NCBI RefSeq assembly: GCF_016902445.1 | Contig: NZ_JACSNX010000003.1 | Location: forward strand, 124,001 to 188,000 | Origin: Oscillibacter valericigenes | Lineage (GTDB): Bacteria > Bacillota > Clostridia > Oscillospirales > Oscillospiraceae | DNA length: 64,000 nt | Direction: 5' to 3' | Shown: positions 56,603 to 64,000 of the stretch, piece after piece | How the letters are laid out: each line of letters opens with the position of its first letter | Position numbering within the stretch: the first letter of the stretch is position 1 | The notes under the pieces: generated by a model | The model's database searches: none | What the model was told of the DNA's origin: nothing | What the model saw: only the letters and a program-made list of their open reading frames with translations | Translations under genes and position numbers: made by a program

Positions 56603-57349
56603 TTATCGCCGGACAGCGCGGCGTGTGATGCTTCCACCGGGCGGCACCGCCGCTCTGAATGCGATCTGCAGCAGCAAAATGCCCGCGATCAGCAGCAGGA
56701 GCTGTGCGGCCAGGACTGCTGCCGGAAGGACGAAATCCGGGTCCAGAACGCCCAGGGTCAGGGGATGGGCCGTGAAGAAGCTGCCGTTCCACAGTCCAAA
56801 GGCCTCAGGCAGAGACAGGGCTGCCAGCAGGAAGGGCACCGCCATCCACACATACACCAGCCAGGGCCGCAGCCGCCCCAGCAGCCATCCGCTCCCCAGG
56901 GCAAATACCAGGGCCGGCAGAAGGGTCACCAGGGCCGGGAGCAGCAGGCTCCCCCAGCTGTACCAGCGGAACATGCGGCCGTAGAACACCGCTGCCTCTG
57001 CCATGCACAGCAGGCTCAGCAGTACACCTCCCGTCAGGGCCGCGGCGCACCGGACTAAAACGTACTGCTTGGGCGGCATGGGCGCGGCGTCCGTGAGGAT
57101 CGCCGTCCGCCGGGCCTGGGGAGAGGTGTAGAAGGTCAAAAAGAACAGCATCCCGATCCACAGCAGGGGCATCATCCGGGAGAGGTAGTCCCCAAAGCTC
57201 CAGGGGGAGAAGGGTGCGGTGTGAGCCACACCCAGAATGGTCACGGCATGCAGCACAAACGCCCCATATAAAAGCAGCACAACAGCCAATCCAATAAAAA
57301 ACTTGTTCCACAGCAGCCTGCGGCACTCGTATCGAAAAATCTTACCCAA
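56603..57349 (-). CDS. ABC exporter membrane subunit (third gene)
   Basis: 248 residues with about six membrane segments. The start MGKIFRYECRRLLWNKFF is a typical ABC-2-like permease entry, followed by helices near 17-40, 60-75, 108-128, 140-170, 180-195 and 212-235. No other motif. It overlaps the peptidase-permease gene by 8 bases, so it is co-translated and probably the partner transmembrane protein of the ATPase and that fusion protein. Substrate unknown; the operon resembles bacteriocin-immunity or peptide-processing exporters in layout. Confidence 0.8.
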   Translation of the reverse strand: MGKIFRYECRRLLWNKFFIGLAVVLLLYGAFVLHAVTILGVAHTAPFSPWSFGDYLSRMMPLLWIGMLFFLTFYTSPQARRTAILTDAAPMPPKQYVLVRCAAALTGGVLLSLLCMAEAAVFYGRMFRWYSWGSLLLPALVTLLPALVFALGSGWLLGRLRPWLVYVWMAVPFLLAALSLPEAFGLWNGSFFTAHPLTLGVLDPDFVLPAAVLAAQLLLLIAGILLLQIAFRAAVPPGGSITRRAVRR

Positions 57350-59525
57350 GGTTCAAATCCTCCTCCGTCAGATGGCAGGCATCCAAAAATTCCTGGTAGG
57401 TCAGATAGGGATACATGGGATCCAGCTCCCGGTTGAACAGGTCGTGGAGGATCTGGTCCATGGCCTCCTCGCCGCCCACCAGCTGCTCTGCTTTCAAAAT
57501 CTTCAGCGGCATCTCGTTGTACTGCCGCACCTGGGACAAGCTGTTGGAGATGGCCAACTGCTCATTCTCCGGCAGCATCTCCAGATACTCCGGATGACGG
57601 ACATAGTAGTTCAGGTAGTAGTCATCCACCGCTTGCTGCCACTGGTCCACATAGTGCTCCCGGGCATAGTCCTCGCCGTACAGTTCCTTGACGATGCGGT
57701 AGGTGGTGTAGACCGTCAGGCCCTCGGCGGACCAGGGGCTGGTAGAATCAACCGTATCGAACATATTGCCCAGGCCCCACCACTGATGGACCAGCTCGTG
57801 GATCATTACCTCGCCAGCGCCGCCGCCCTTTTGAACGTCGCCCAGATTGGCGGCAGTAAAGTCCGCCTCGTCCAGCAGGCTGGCACCGTCCACGGCGTAG
57901 CCGCCGCCGGCCACCCGGCTCTGAATCAGTTTCAGAGTATCCCCGGTGCCGTAGGACAACTTCCCATAGTGCTCCGTGCAGTAGTCCACCACGGCCTTCA
58001 CCGCGTCTACCGCCCCGGCCTCCGCCATGACGGCCTGGTGCTTGCGGCCGTAGTAGAATTCGATGGTCATGCCCCCGGCCTCGATCTGCTCGCAAATATA
58101 GTCACCGGCATACAGAATGCCGCCGGCGCTGTTGGCCTCATAGCGCCAGGTCCTGGTGCCGTCGGCGTTCTCTGAGATTACCTCCGCCTCGCTGGAACTG
58201 AAGGGAATGGCAATCATGGAGGCGGGCAGGGTGATCTCAATCGTCGTGGGATAGCCCGCCTCTCCGGGCATGACATTCATCACCCGGGGCGAGAGGGCGG
58301 AGTTTTCCAGGCAGAGGTATTCACTGCTCAGCTCCTTGCCGCCCTGCATGGTGGGCATACTCTCCTGAGGGAACCCGCTGTACTCCATAGTTAACTCTAC
58401 TTCCTCCTCAGCGGGAATGGTGACTTCCAGCAGGGCCTCATTGTACTCCTGGTAGTCGCTCACTGTGAAGGGCACGTCTGTACCGTTGGCCTGGACGTTG
58501 GAGATGGTGTAGCCCGGGTTGATGCCGAAGGAGATGCTCTGCTCCTGGCCGGAGGTGTTCTGGAACTGGTAGGAGGCCCGGCCTGTCACCGTACCGGCAT
58601 CAGTGTCCGGGAACACCTGGGCGCTTCGGCTAAGGAAAGTAACGCCCTCGGCGTAGGGGATCTCATAGAAGGACATGACCGTCAGGTCCGGGTTGCTGTT
58701 GTCGATGAAGGGCTGGGCGGCATACGCGGTACCGGAGCAGGCCAGCAGGGCCAGGGCAACGGCCGGGCGGTAGATCCGCCGCACGCTCCGGGCCAGGGAG
58801 CCGAAAATACCCTTTCCGTACTGCCGGATGCAGAGATAGGAGACTGTCCACACCCCGGCCAGGGCCGCCAGCCAGGTGAGGCGCATCCAGGCCACCGACC
58901 GGAACACCCGGAAGTTGGAGAAGTCGTCGGACAGGGCCCAGACACAGGGGTTGAGCCAGCACAGCTGCCATTCTGCCGACCACACCGTCAGGCTCAGGGC
59001 GCAGAAGGCGATAAACAGCACGATGGACAGGTCCGCCCGACGGGTGAACTGGTACGCGGCGGCCGCCGCCAGGATGCCCAGTGGTAGCGCCAGTCCCATG
59101 AGCAGCAGATAGGCCAGCAGAAAGTTTACGCCGGTGAACACGGAGCCGATCAGCCCTGCGCTGATGGGGAGCCAGACCAGCATGGTGAGGCCTGCGGTCA
59201 GCACCGCCGCGGTAAGCAGGGCCAGCAGGCGCGTCAGGGCCGTGGTCAGGGGAGACACTACCGCGTCGGTGAGGATGTCCACCCGGCTGCGGCGGGCCCG
59301 GTCCAGCTCAAAGATGGCCAGCAGGCCGAAGAGGATGGCCCCGGCCGCACCCCCTGCGATGGCAGGGTTGGCCAGATACATGGAGAGCATGGTGGTGGAT
59401 GTGGCGGGCTTGTAAAGCACCAGCCCCAACACCGGGGAGAGGACCGTCAGCGCCATGATCAGCCAGGTCAGGCGGCTCTGGAGCAGCCGCCGCAGTTCCA
59501 AAGGGAAAAGCCGCATCGTCTTCAT
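57342..59525 (-). CDS. ABC permease fused to an M1-family aminopeptidase-like domain
   Basis: 727 residues from the ATG at 59525-59523. The N-terminal half (about 1-260) has seven hydrophobic segments starting MRLFPLELRRLLQSRLTWLIMAL, an ABC-2-like permease. The outside C-terminal half (about 275-727) begins with beta-rich M1 N-domain-like strands and contains the gluzincin motif HELVHQWWGLGN (HExxH) with a third Glu in SAEGLTVYTTYR, 20 residues after the second His instead of the usual 18. Zinc peptidase activity is likely. It overlaps the ATPase gene by ATGA. Such permease/M1 fusions are known but uncharacterised. Confidence 0.9.
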   Translation of the reverse strand: MKTMRLFPLELRRLLQSRLTWLIMALTVLSPVLGLVLYKPATSTTMLSMYLANPAIAGGAAGAILFGLLAIFELDRARRSRVDILTDAVVSPLTTALTRLLALLTAAVLTAGLTMLVWLPISAGLIGSVFTGVNFLLAYLLLMGLALPLGILAAAAAYQFTRRADLSIVLFIAFCALSLTVWSAEWQLCWLNPCVWALSDDFSNFRVFRSVAWMRLTWLAALAGVWTVSYLCIRQYGKGIFGSLARSVRRIYRPAVALALLACSGTAYAAQPFIDNSNPDLTVMSFYEIPYAEGVTFLSRSAQVFPDTDAGTVTGRASYQFQNTSGQEQSISFGINPGYTISNVQANGTDVPFTVSDYQEYNEALLEVTIPAEEEVELTMEYSGFPQESMPTMQGGKELSSEYLCLENSALSPRVMNVMPGEAGYPTTIEITLPASMIAIPFSSSEAEVISENADGTRTWRYEANSAGGILYAGDYICEQIEAGGMTIEFYYGRKHQAVMAEAGAVDAVKAVVDYCTEHYGKLSYGTGDTLKLIQSRVAGGGYAVDGASLLDEADFTAANLGDVQKGGGAGEVMIHELVHQWWGLGNMFDTVDSTSPWSAEGLTVYTTYRIVKELYGEDYAREHYVDQWQQAVDDYYLNYYVRHPEYLEMLPENEQLAISNSLSQVRQYNEMPLKILKAEQLVGGEEAMDQILHDLFNRELDPMYPYLTYQEFLDACHLTEEDLNLG

Positions 59526-60382
59526 TGTGCCGCCTCCCGGGAGATCAGATAGAGGTAGGCGTCCTCCAGCGTGGGCTCCTCTGCCTGGACATAGGGCGGC
59601 AGCTGGTCCGCCACGGCCCGGCAGCGGACGCCCTGACTGGTATTCACCCGAGCGGTGATATGGAGACCCTGCTCCTGTGTCTCGTCCTTCTCCCAAAAGA
59701 CGCCCACATGGCCGGCGGCAGACGCGATCAGCTGCTCCGGCGTGCCGGTGAAGCGGATCTGCCCGTGGTGGATGACCACGATCTGGTCGCACACCGACTG
59801 CACATCCTCGATGATGTGGGTGCTGAGGAGCACCAGCCGGTCCTGGGCGGTGCGGGAGAACAGGTTGCGGAAGTGGATGCGCTCCTCCGGGTCCAGACCC
59901 ACCGTGGGCTCGTCAAAGATCAGAAAAGGCGGGTCCCCCAGCAGGGCCTGGGCGATGCCCACCCGCTGGCGCTGTCCGCCGGACAGGGTGCGGATGGGGA
60001 CCCTGGCCTTTACCTCCAGGTTGACGGCCTGAATCACCGCTCGAATGGCGGCCTTCGGCTGCTTCAGCCCCTTCAGGGCGGCCATGTAGTCCAGAAACTG
60101 CGTCACGGTGAGCTCGTCGAACAACCCGAAGTCCTGGGGCAGATACCCCAGCCGGGCTTTCAGCTGCCGCTCCGCCTTCTCCAGCGGCTGCCCATCCACC
60201 AGGATGGTCCCGGCGGTGGGGGTCAGAGCCGCCACCAGCAGCTTCATCAGGGTGGACTTGCCCGCCCCGTTTGGCCCCAGCAGGCCGATGAGGCTGGGGG
60301 ATCTCAGGTCCAGGCCCAGACCCTTCAGCGCCTGTTTTCCGTTGGGATAAGTCATACTGACGTTTTGAATGTTGAGTTCCAT
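59522..60382 (-). CDS. ABC exporter ATP-binding protein
   Basis: 286 residues from the ATG at 60382-60380 (AAAGGA upstream). Walker A GPNGAGKST, Q-loop YLPQDFGLFDELTV, signature LSGGQRQRVGIAQAL, Walker B FLIFDEPTVGLDPEERIHF and H-loop STHIIEDV. The C-terminal extension (about 215-286) ends in PTLEDAYLYLI, typical of the CcmA/NatA/BcrA group. It powers the two membrane proteins encoded downstream. An in-frame extension upstream lacks a ribosome binding site. Its promoter is weak by eye: TATCCT with a poor -35. Confidence 0.92.
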   Translation of the reverse strand: MELNIQNVSMTYPNGKQALKGLGLDLRSPSLIGLLGPNGAGKSTLMKLLVAALTPTAGTILVDGQPLEKAERQLKARLGYLPQDFGLFDELTVTQFLDYMAALKGLKQPKAAIRAVIQAVNLEVKARVPIRTLSGGQRQRVGIAQALLGDPPFLIFDEPTVGLDPEERIHFRNLFSRTAQDRLVLLSTHIIEDVQSVCDQIVVIHHGQIRFTGTPEQLIASAAGHVGVFWEKDETQEQGLHITARVNTSQGVRCRAVADQLPPYVQAEEPTLEDAYLYLISREAAQ

Positions 60383-60480
60383 GCTGCCTTGTTCCTTTCT
60401 GCTTGGGATGGAGAAAGGATACCAGGGCTGTGTGGAGAAGTCTTGGGAACTGTATGGAGTTTTCGTGGAGAAATTTCTGG

Positions 60481-60513
60481 AAAAAGGAGCCAGTTCTGTT
60501 TGAACTGACTCCT
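60481..60513 (-). terminator. Terminator of the VanZ gene
   Basis: In the minus transcript AGGAGTCAGTTC pairs with GAACTGGCTCCT (one mismatch) around a 5-base loop, followed by T5. Confidence 0.8.
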
Positions 60514-60578
60514 TTCCACGATTTAACGGCAGACTGATAGGACACCGCATATTTTATTTCACGTTTTGGCCTGATAAA

Positions 60579-61109
60579 TCAAGCACAAAACCTTGTATTC
60601 TCCCAGTGGAACAGGACCTTTATGATAAATGGCTTGCACACAACATATGCGGTATAGCCGATTATTCCGCCAATGGTATTTGTGATTACATCCGTTATAT
60701 CAGATGATCTTGCTCCATTGATCAATGGCTGTAAAATCTCTATGCAGATACTCAACAGGAGCGCATACAAAAGGGCTTTGAATGCCGTGATGGATCCTCT
60801 CTTTACGCATGGTAGCAAAAATCCAAAAGGAATCGTCATGACCACATTGAGAACAACCTGCTTTGTAAAGTCGCCCCTTCTCTCCAATATGTCAATAAAT
60901 GGAATAAGATTCATTGGCATATAAGGGTGATTAAAAATAAAAGGCAGAGAGGTTATAATTGGCATCAGCGTAAAGTACAACACAAATGACAAATATATAT
61001 ACATCGCAGTATTTACAAGCAATGCAATTTTTCCAGTTGCTTTCCATCTTTTGTAAAAACAAAATATATACAGTAAAATTAGAGCAACAAAATCTATCAC
61101 GATTCCCAT
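60579..61109 (-). CDS. VanZ-family membrane protein
   Basis: 176 residues with about five membrane segments. Family features: YLSFVLYFTLMPI, NHPYMPMNLIPFIDI (the MNLIPF block), NVVMTIPFGFLLPC and a C-terminal IEILQPLINGARSSDITDVITNTIGGIIGYTAY. VanZ proteins give low-level teicoplanin or lipoglycopeptide resistance in vanA clusters, but most free-standing relatives are uncharacterised. Its AT-rich base use differs sharply from the neighbours and it has a terminator of its own, so recent transfer is likely. RBS evidence is modest. Confidence 0.88.
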   Translation of the reverse strand: MGIVIDFVALILLYIFCFYKRWKATGKIALLVNTAMYIYLSFVLYFTLMPIITSLPFIFNHPYMPMNLIPFIDILERRGDFTKQVVLNVVMTIPFGFLLPCVKRGSITAFKALLYALLLSICIEILQPLINGARSSDITDVITNTIGGIIGYTAYVVCKPFIIKVLFHWENTRFCA

Positions 61110-61200
61110 GTAATAATTCCTTAATCATCAACAAGTATTGCCAATAGCATCTCAAAATTTGGCATACGCAGTGTACTATATTTATACGAGCTAGTCAAGG

Positions 61201-61344
61201 CAGAACCGCGCCGCTACCCGGACCCCGGTTGCCGGATTCTCGATAGTACACGCTGCCCGTGCCGGTCCAGGATCATCTGCACCAGATACAGCCCAAGGCC
61301 CATGCCGCCGGTGGCCCGACTCCGGGACCCCTCGGCCCGGAAGG
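61201..61344 (-). pseudogene. Decayed fragment of a histidine kinase C-terminus
   Basis: The minus strand encodes RAEGSRSRATGGMGLGLYL then VQMILDRHG, matching the end of the kinase at 62443-63930 (RAEGSRSRSTGGSGLGLYL), including a shared 20-base stretch GTGCCGGTCCAGGATCATCT. After DRHG a one-base shift leads to a different tail and an early stop. Only about 45 residues of the catalytic G-box region remain; no upstream kinase sequence precedes it. Confidence 0.85.
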
Positions 61345-61347
61345 CCG

Positions 61348-61977
61348 TCAGGGGTGCGCGGCATAAAAGGCGTTCAGCCGCTCCGCCAGCGCCTTCGGAG
61401 CTTCTTCATTCATCACATGGCCGGTATTTGTCAGGATCTGCAACTCCGCGCCCTGGATATTTTGGGCCAGGAAGCGGGCGGATTTGATGTTCGTACTGTC
61501 CTTTTCTCCGCAGAGGATCAGGGTCGGACACCGAATTTCATGCACGCTTCCGCTGAAGTCCAGATTTTTCATAGAATTTCCCAAGGCAAAGGTATCCCTT
61601 TTATCAAAGGCCATGGACGCAAACATGGACTTGGGAAGAAGGCGAAACACTATATTCTGAAGCGCAAAGGCTGCCCGGGGAACCTTGTGGGGGGTACCGA
61701 TCAGCACCAATGTTTTGACGGTTTCCGGGTGCTCCAGCGTGTAGTCCAGGGCCAGGATGCCGCCCAGAGAGAGCCCGCATAGGTTGACCGGACCGTCGGC
61801 TTGGGCACAGTATGCCGCAAAGGCGGTACGGAGGCTGGAGTAACTGGCCTCCCGCCCGTCCAGAATAGCGGACAGCTCCGGACACAGGATGTCCTCTCGG
61901 TGGTGCAGATAAGAGATGGTCTCTTTCCAACTGGCTGCCTTGTGGCCGGAGCCGTGAACTAAAATCGTCTTTTCCAT
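61348..61977 (-). CDS. Alpha/beta hydrolase
   Basis: 209 residues. ILVHGSGHKAASWKETISYL forms the oxyanion-hole strand, VNLCGLSLGGILALDYTL carries the nucleophilic Ser of GxSxG, LILCGEKDSTNI the acid region, and ILTNTGHVMNEEAP the catalytic His. A short cap of about 40 residues lies between. It is an esterase/lipase-like enzyme without signal peptide; substrate unknown. It lies between the kinase fragment and the lipoprotein gene and is composition-wise intermediate, suggesting it came with this inserted region. Confidence 0.88.
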   Translation of the reverse strand: MEKTILVHGSGHKAASWKETISYLHHREDILCPELSAILDGREASYSSLRTAFAAYCAQADGPVNLCGLSLGGILALDYTLEHPETVKTLVLIGTPHKVPRAAFALQNIVFRLLPKSMFASMAFDKRDTFALGNSMKNLDFSGSVHEIRCPTLILCGEKDSTNIKSARFLAQNIQGAELQILTNTGHVMNEEAPKALAERLNAFYAAHP

Positions 61978-62008
61978 GGGTGTCTCCCTCAGATTGATTT
62001 ATTCTCAG

Positions 62009-62377
62009 TCAGCTTTTTATAAAACTTACGCTCCCTTTGGCCCCGTGTCCTGTAACAGTAAATGTGTAAGTATCGTCTTGGGAAATCGGAATTTCAAACT
62101 CAGAAGTAGGGACATCTGTTTCTGAATAGATAGAATCACCCGCACTGTTTTCTACCTGAATGTCCACACTTCCAGCGTCGCTCACGATGGTTGTATCAAT
62201 GACATCTCCCGTCTTCAAAGACATCTCTCTATGATCGGAAGTATTTAAGATACTATATTCCATGATAAACTGGGTGTCATTCCCGGTGCTGCTGCCATTA
62301 AACGTGGCGTTGCCGCAAGCGTTCAACAGCACCAGAGAAAAGCATAAGATACAAGCGAAACCTAATTTTTTCATCAT
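62009..62377 (-). CDS. Small lipoprotein of unknown function
   Basis: 122 residues. Lipoprotein signal MMKKLGFACILCFSLVLLNAC with the lipobox LNAC (Cys about residue 21) and a Gly/Ser/Asn linker. The mature part is beta-rich (QFIMEYSILNTSDHREMSLKTGDVIDTTIVSDAGSVDIQVENSAGDSIYSETDVPTSEFEIPISQDDTYTFTVTGHGAKGSVSFIK), an Ig-like or prealbumin-like sandwich reminiscent of small exported adhesin or chaperone-like domains. AT-rich codons. GAGGAAA serves as ribosome binding site. No function is assigned. Confidence 0.8.
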   Translation of the reverse strand: MMKKLGFACILCFSLVLLNACGNATFNGSSTGNDTQFIMEYSILNTSDHREMSLKTGDVIDTTIVSDAGSVDIQVENSAGDSIYSETDVPTSEFEIPISQDDTYTFTVTGHGAKGSVSFIKS

Positions 62378-62442
62378 TTTTCCTCATTCGCAATGTAATC
62401 ATTACAGTTTAACATATCATGTCCATAAAATCCACCGTACCC

Positions 62443-63930
62443 TCAACCAGAAAACCGCACTGTGGCCCGCACCCCCTCCTCTGTATTCTCAATGGCACAC
62501 ACCGCCCCGTGCCGGTCCAGGATCATCTTCACCAGATAGAGTCCCAGGCCGCTGCCTCCGGTGCTCCGGCTTCGGGACCCCTCGGCCCGGTAAAAGGCAT
62601 CAAAGAGATGGGGCAGGGCTACCTCCGGGATCCGGGTCCCGGAGTTCTCCACCGTCAGGGCGGGACGGCCGTCCCGGAGACCGCACCACACCCGGATCTC
62701 CGCATTCTCCGGCGAGTAGAGGGAGGCGTTGGACAGCAGGTTCCCCACCGCCCTGCCCAGCAGGGCGGGATCCCCGGTGACCATGGTCCCTGTGTCCAGC
62801 TGAGGCAGCAGCACCTGCCCCCGCTGGCGGAACAGCTCTGCGTCCTGCGCCAGCCGCTCCGCTGTCAGGGCAGCCAGGTCCACCGGCTCCCGCTTCACCG
62901 GGACAGTGCCGGCCTCCATCCGGGAGATGGCCAGCATCTCCCGGATCAGATTTTCCATCCGCCCGGTGGTCTGGAGGGACCGCAGCAGGTACTTGTCCCG
63001 GTCCCGGTACACCCCCACCCCCTCCAGCATGCCGGAGAGCTGCCCCTTCAAAATGGTGACTGGGGTCTTCAGCTCATGGGAGGCGGCATTGAAAAAGGCC
63101 ATCCGCTGCCGGTCCAGCTCCCGCTCCCGCTCGACCTCTCCCAGCAGGGCCTGGTTGGCGCTCTCCAGCTCCGTCAGAGCTGCGGAGAGCTTTCCCGCCA
63201 TCTCGTCCAGGCTCCGGCCCAGCTGGCCGATCTCATCCGGCCGGGTCTCTCCGCACTTCCACTGGAAATCCAGCTCCGCCATCTTTCCGGCGATGGCGCT
63301 GATACGGACGATGGGCTTTGCCAGACAGCGGGAATACCCCACTGCGCACAGCAGCGAGAAGGCCAGCAGGGCCAGGGCCAGCCAGGGCGCCACCCGTCCC
63401 AGGGCTTCTACCGCCTGATTGGCCAGGCGGAGCTGGGGAGAGACCAGCAGCTGATAGATCCCCTCCTGGTCGGCGAAGGTGACCTGGGCAGTGAGGAGTC
63501 CCGTCTGTGTGGCGGTCACCACACGGTCGGCCCGGTCGATCTGCACCTGGTAGGTGTCGGCGTCATAGGTCTGGACCGAGTCATCCGCCCCGGACACGGT
63601 GACGGACACCTGCCAGTCCTCCGCCGGCAGGACCAGCAGGGAGCCGGTGTCCGCCTCCGCCCCGCCGGGGGCCGCCAATGCCGCCTCCGCTCCGCTCTCC
63701 CGGACAAAGGCGTCCAGAAGGGGGCCCGCGTCGGCCAGGTTGGTCTGCGCCAGCCGCTGGGTAAGGTCGTCCACCTGTGCCTGGAGCCGGTCACTGATCA
63801 CGGCAGTGTAGGTGATGGGGGTGGCCCAGGCGATCAGGGCAAAGGTGAGTCCCCCCGCTCCCAGCAGCAGCAGGAAGGTGAGCAGGAAGATACGGACCGC
63901 CAGACGCTCACGGATTTTCTTTCGCAGCAC
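62443..63930 (-). CDS. Sensor histidine kinase
   Basis: 495 residues, GTG start overlapping the response-regulator gene by 23 bases. Membrane helices at about 12-35 and 182-200 frame an external domain of about 145 residues. HAMP (about 200-255) is followed by HisKA with FFNAASHELKTPVTILKGQL (His285) and HATPase_c motifs NLLSNASLYSPENAEI (N box) and GGSGLGLYLVKMIL (G box). It is a standard OmpR-type partner kinase. The 3' end has a decayed duplicate 1.1 kb away. Confidence 0.93.
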   Translation of the reverse strand: MLRKKIRERLAVRIFLLTFLLLLGAGGLTFALIAWATPITYTAVISDRLQAQVDDLTQRLAQTNLADAGPLLDAFVRESGAEAALAAPGGAEADTGSLLVLPAEDWQVSVTVSGADDSVQTYDADTYQVQIDRADRVVTATQTGLLTAQVTFADQEGIYQLLVSPQLRLANQAVEALGRVAPWLALALLAFSLLCAVGYSRCLAKPIVRISAIAGKMAELDFQWKCGETRPDEIGQLGRSLDEMAGKLSAALTELESANQALLGEVERERELDRQRMAFFNAASHELKTPVTILKGQLSGMLEGVGVYRDRDKYLLRSLQTTGRMENLIREMLAISRMEAGTVPVKREPVDLAALTAERLAQDAELFRQRGQVLLPQLDTGTMVTGDPALLGRAVGNLLSNASLYSPENAEIRVWCGLRDGRPALTVENSGTRIPEVALPHLFDAFYRAEGSRSRSTGGSGLGLYLVKMILDRHGAVCAIENTEEGVRATVRFSG

Positions 63931-64000
63931 GGTAGCCCACCCCTCTCACGGTTTCAATGTAGTCTCCACCCAGCTTGTGGCGGAGATTTTTGATGTGGCT
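63908..64000 (-). CDS. C-terminal end of a response regulator (5' part outside window)
   Basis: Thirty codons and a stop at the window edge read SHIKNLRHKLGGDYIETVR then GVGYRAAKENP, the recognition helix and wing of an OmpR-type DNA-binding domain (HIxxLRxKLG and VRGVGYR). It precedes the kinase on the same strand and overlaps its start, the usual regulator-kinase order. Confidence 0.9.
   Translation of the reverse strand, partial: SHIKNLRHKLGGDYIETVRGVGYRAAKENP

Overview
The window is a chromosomal segment of a GC-rich, low-oxygen-adapted gut-type Firmicute, most likely Oscillospiraceae (Flavonifractor/Lawsonibacter/Oscillibacter-like). This is inferred from the strong G/C third-position bias, the AGGAGG ribosome binding sites, sigma-A promoters with 17-base spacers, a SleB-like hydrolase, class B sortase, DUF2812/PadR operon, NhaC transporter, VanZ and anaerobic cysteine and methionine catabolism. 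No species assignment is possible from sequence reading alone.

Layout. 1-3540 is the end of an AT-richer mobile element: the C-terminal part of a large unrecognised protein cut by the window edge, a chain of five hairpins that looks like a transfer-origin remnant, an XRE regulator and a large serine recombinase. 3541-3944 holds two copies of a hairpin-plus-tail repeat. 3945-9314 is housekeeping (ABC-F protein, RluD-like pseudouridine synthase, ABM protein, DnaQ-like exonuclease) plus a chloramphenicol-acetyltransferase-like gene preceded by a nine-codon leader and a hairpin that hides its ribosome binding site. 9343-13762 is a TetR-controlled MacAB-like export operon. 13834-15219 is an ECF sigma factor with an RsiV-like anti-sigma factor. 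15337-21097 carries cysteine synthase, a TIGR04255-like protein, a cell wall hydrolase, and a PadR-DUF2812-DUF2812 operon with palindromic operators.

21162-28129 is a cysteine/thiol catabolism locus. A C-S lyase, dicarboxylate/amino-acid symporter, RidA and a glutaredoxin-like protein run on the minus strand from a -24/-12 promoter. A CyuA/CdsB-type cysteine desulfidase runs on the plus strand from a second, near-perfect -24/-12 promoter. The sigma-54 activator gene lies between them. RidA would remove the 2-aminoacrylate released by the lyases.

28225-41374 contains a two-component system, PepD, a PPC-YfcE-AlkD-sortase B series, tRNA-Ala(GGC), an isocitrate-lyase/PEP-mutase enzyme, an HxlR regulator, a secreted subtilase, YaaA, and a solitary gene with a GGHN (DGQHR-like) motif behind an attenuator-like leader. 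41497-51968 is a DeoR regulator facing an eight-gene run: NhaC transporter, methylthioribose kinase, methylthioribose-1-P isomerase, 2-hydroxyacid dehydrogenase, FGGY kinase, class II aldolase, iron alcohol dehydrogenase and methionine gamma-lyase. It reads as a DHAP-shunt-like pathway for 5-methylthioribose or 5-deoxyribose joined to methionine breakdown.

52056-56442 has an HxlR regulator, a LysM/NTF2-like exported protein and a PNPOx-ferredoxin protein. The last two share an identical promoter-operator layout and precede an Opu-type ABC importer. 56603-60382 is an ABC exporter operon whose permease is fused to an M1-type peptidase domain. 60485-62440 is AT-richer (VanZ, a decayed histidine-kinase fragment, an alpha/beta hydrolase, a lipoprotein). 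The window ends in a histidine kinase and the tail of its response regulator.
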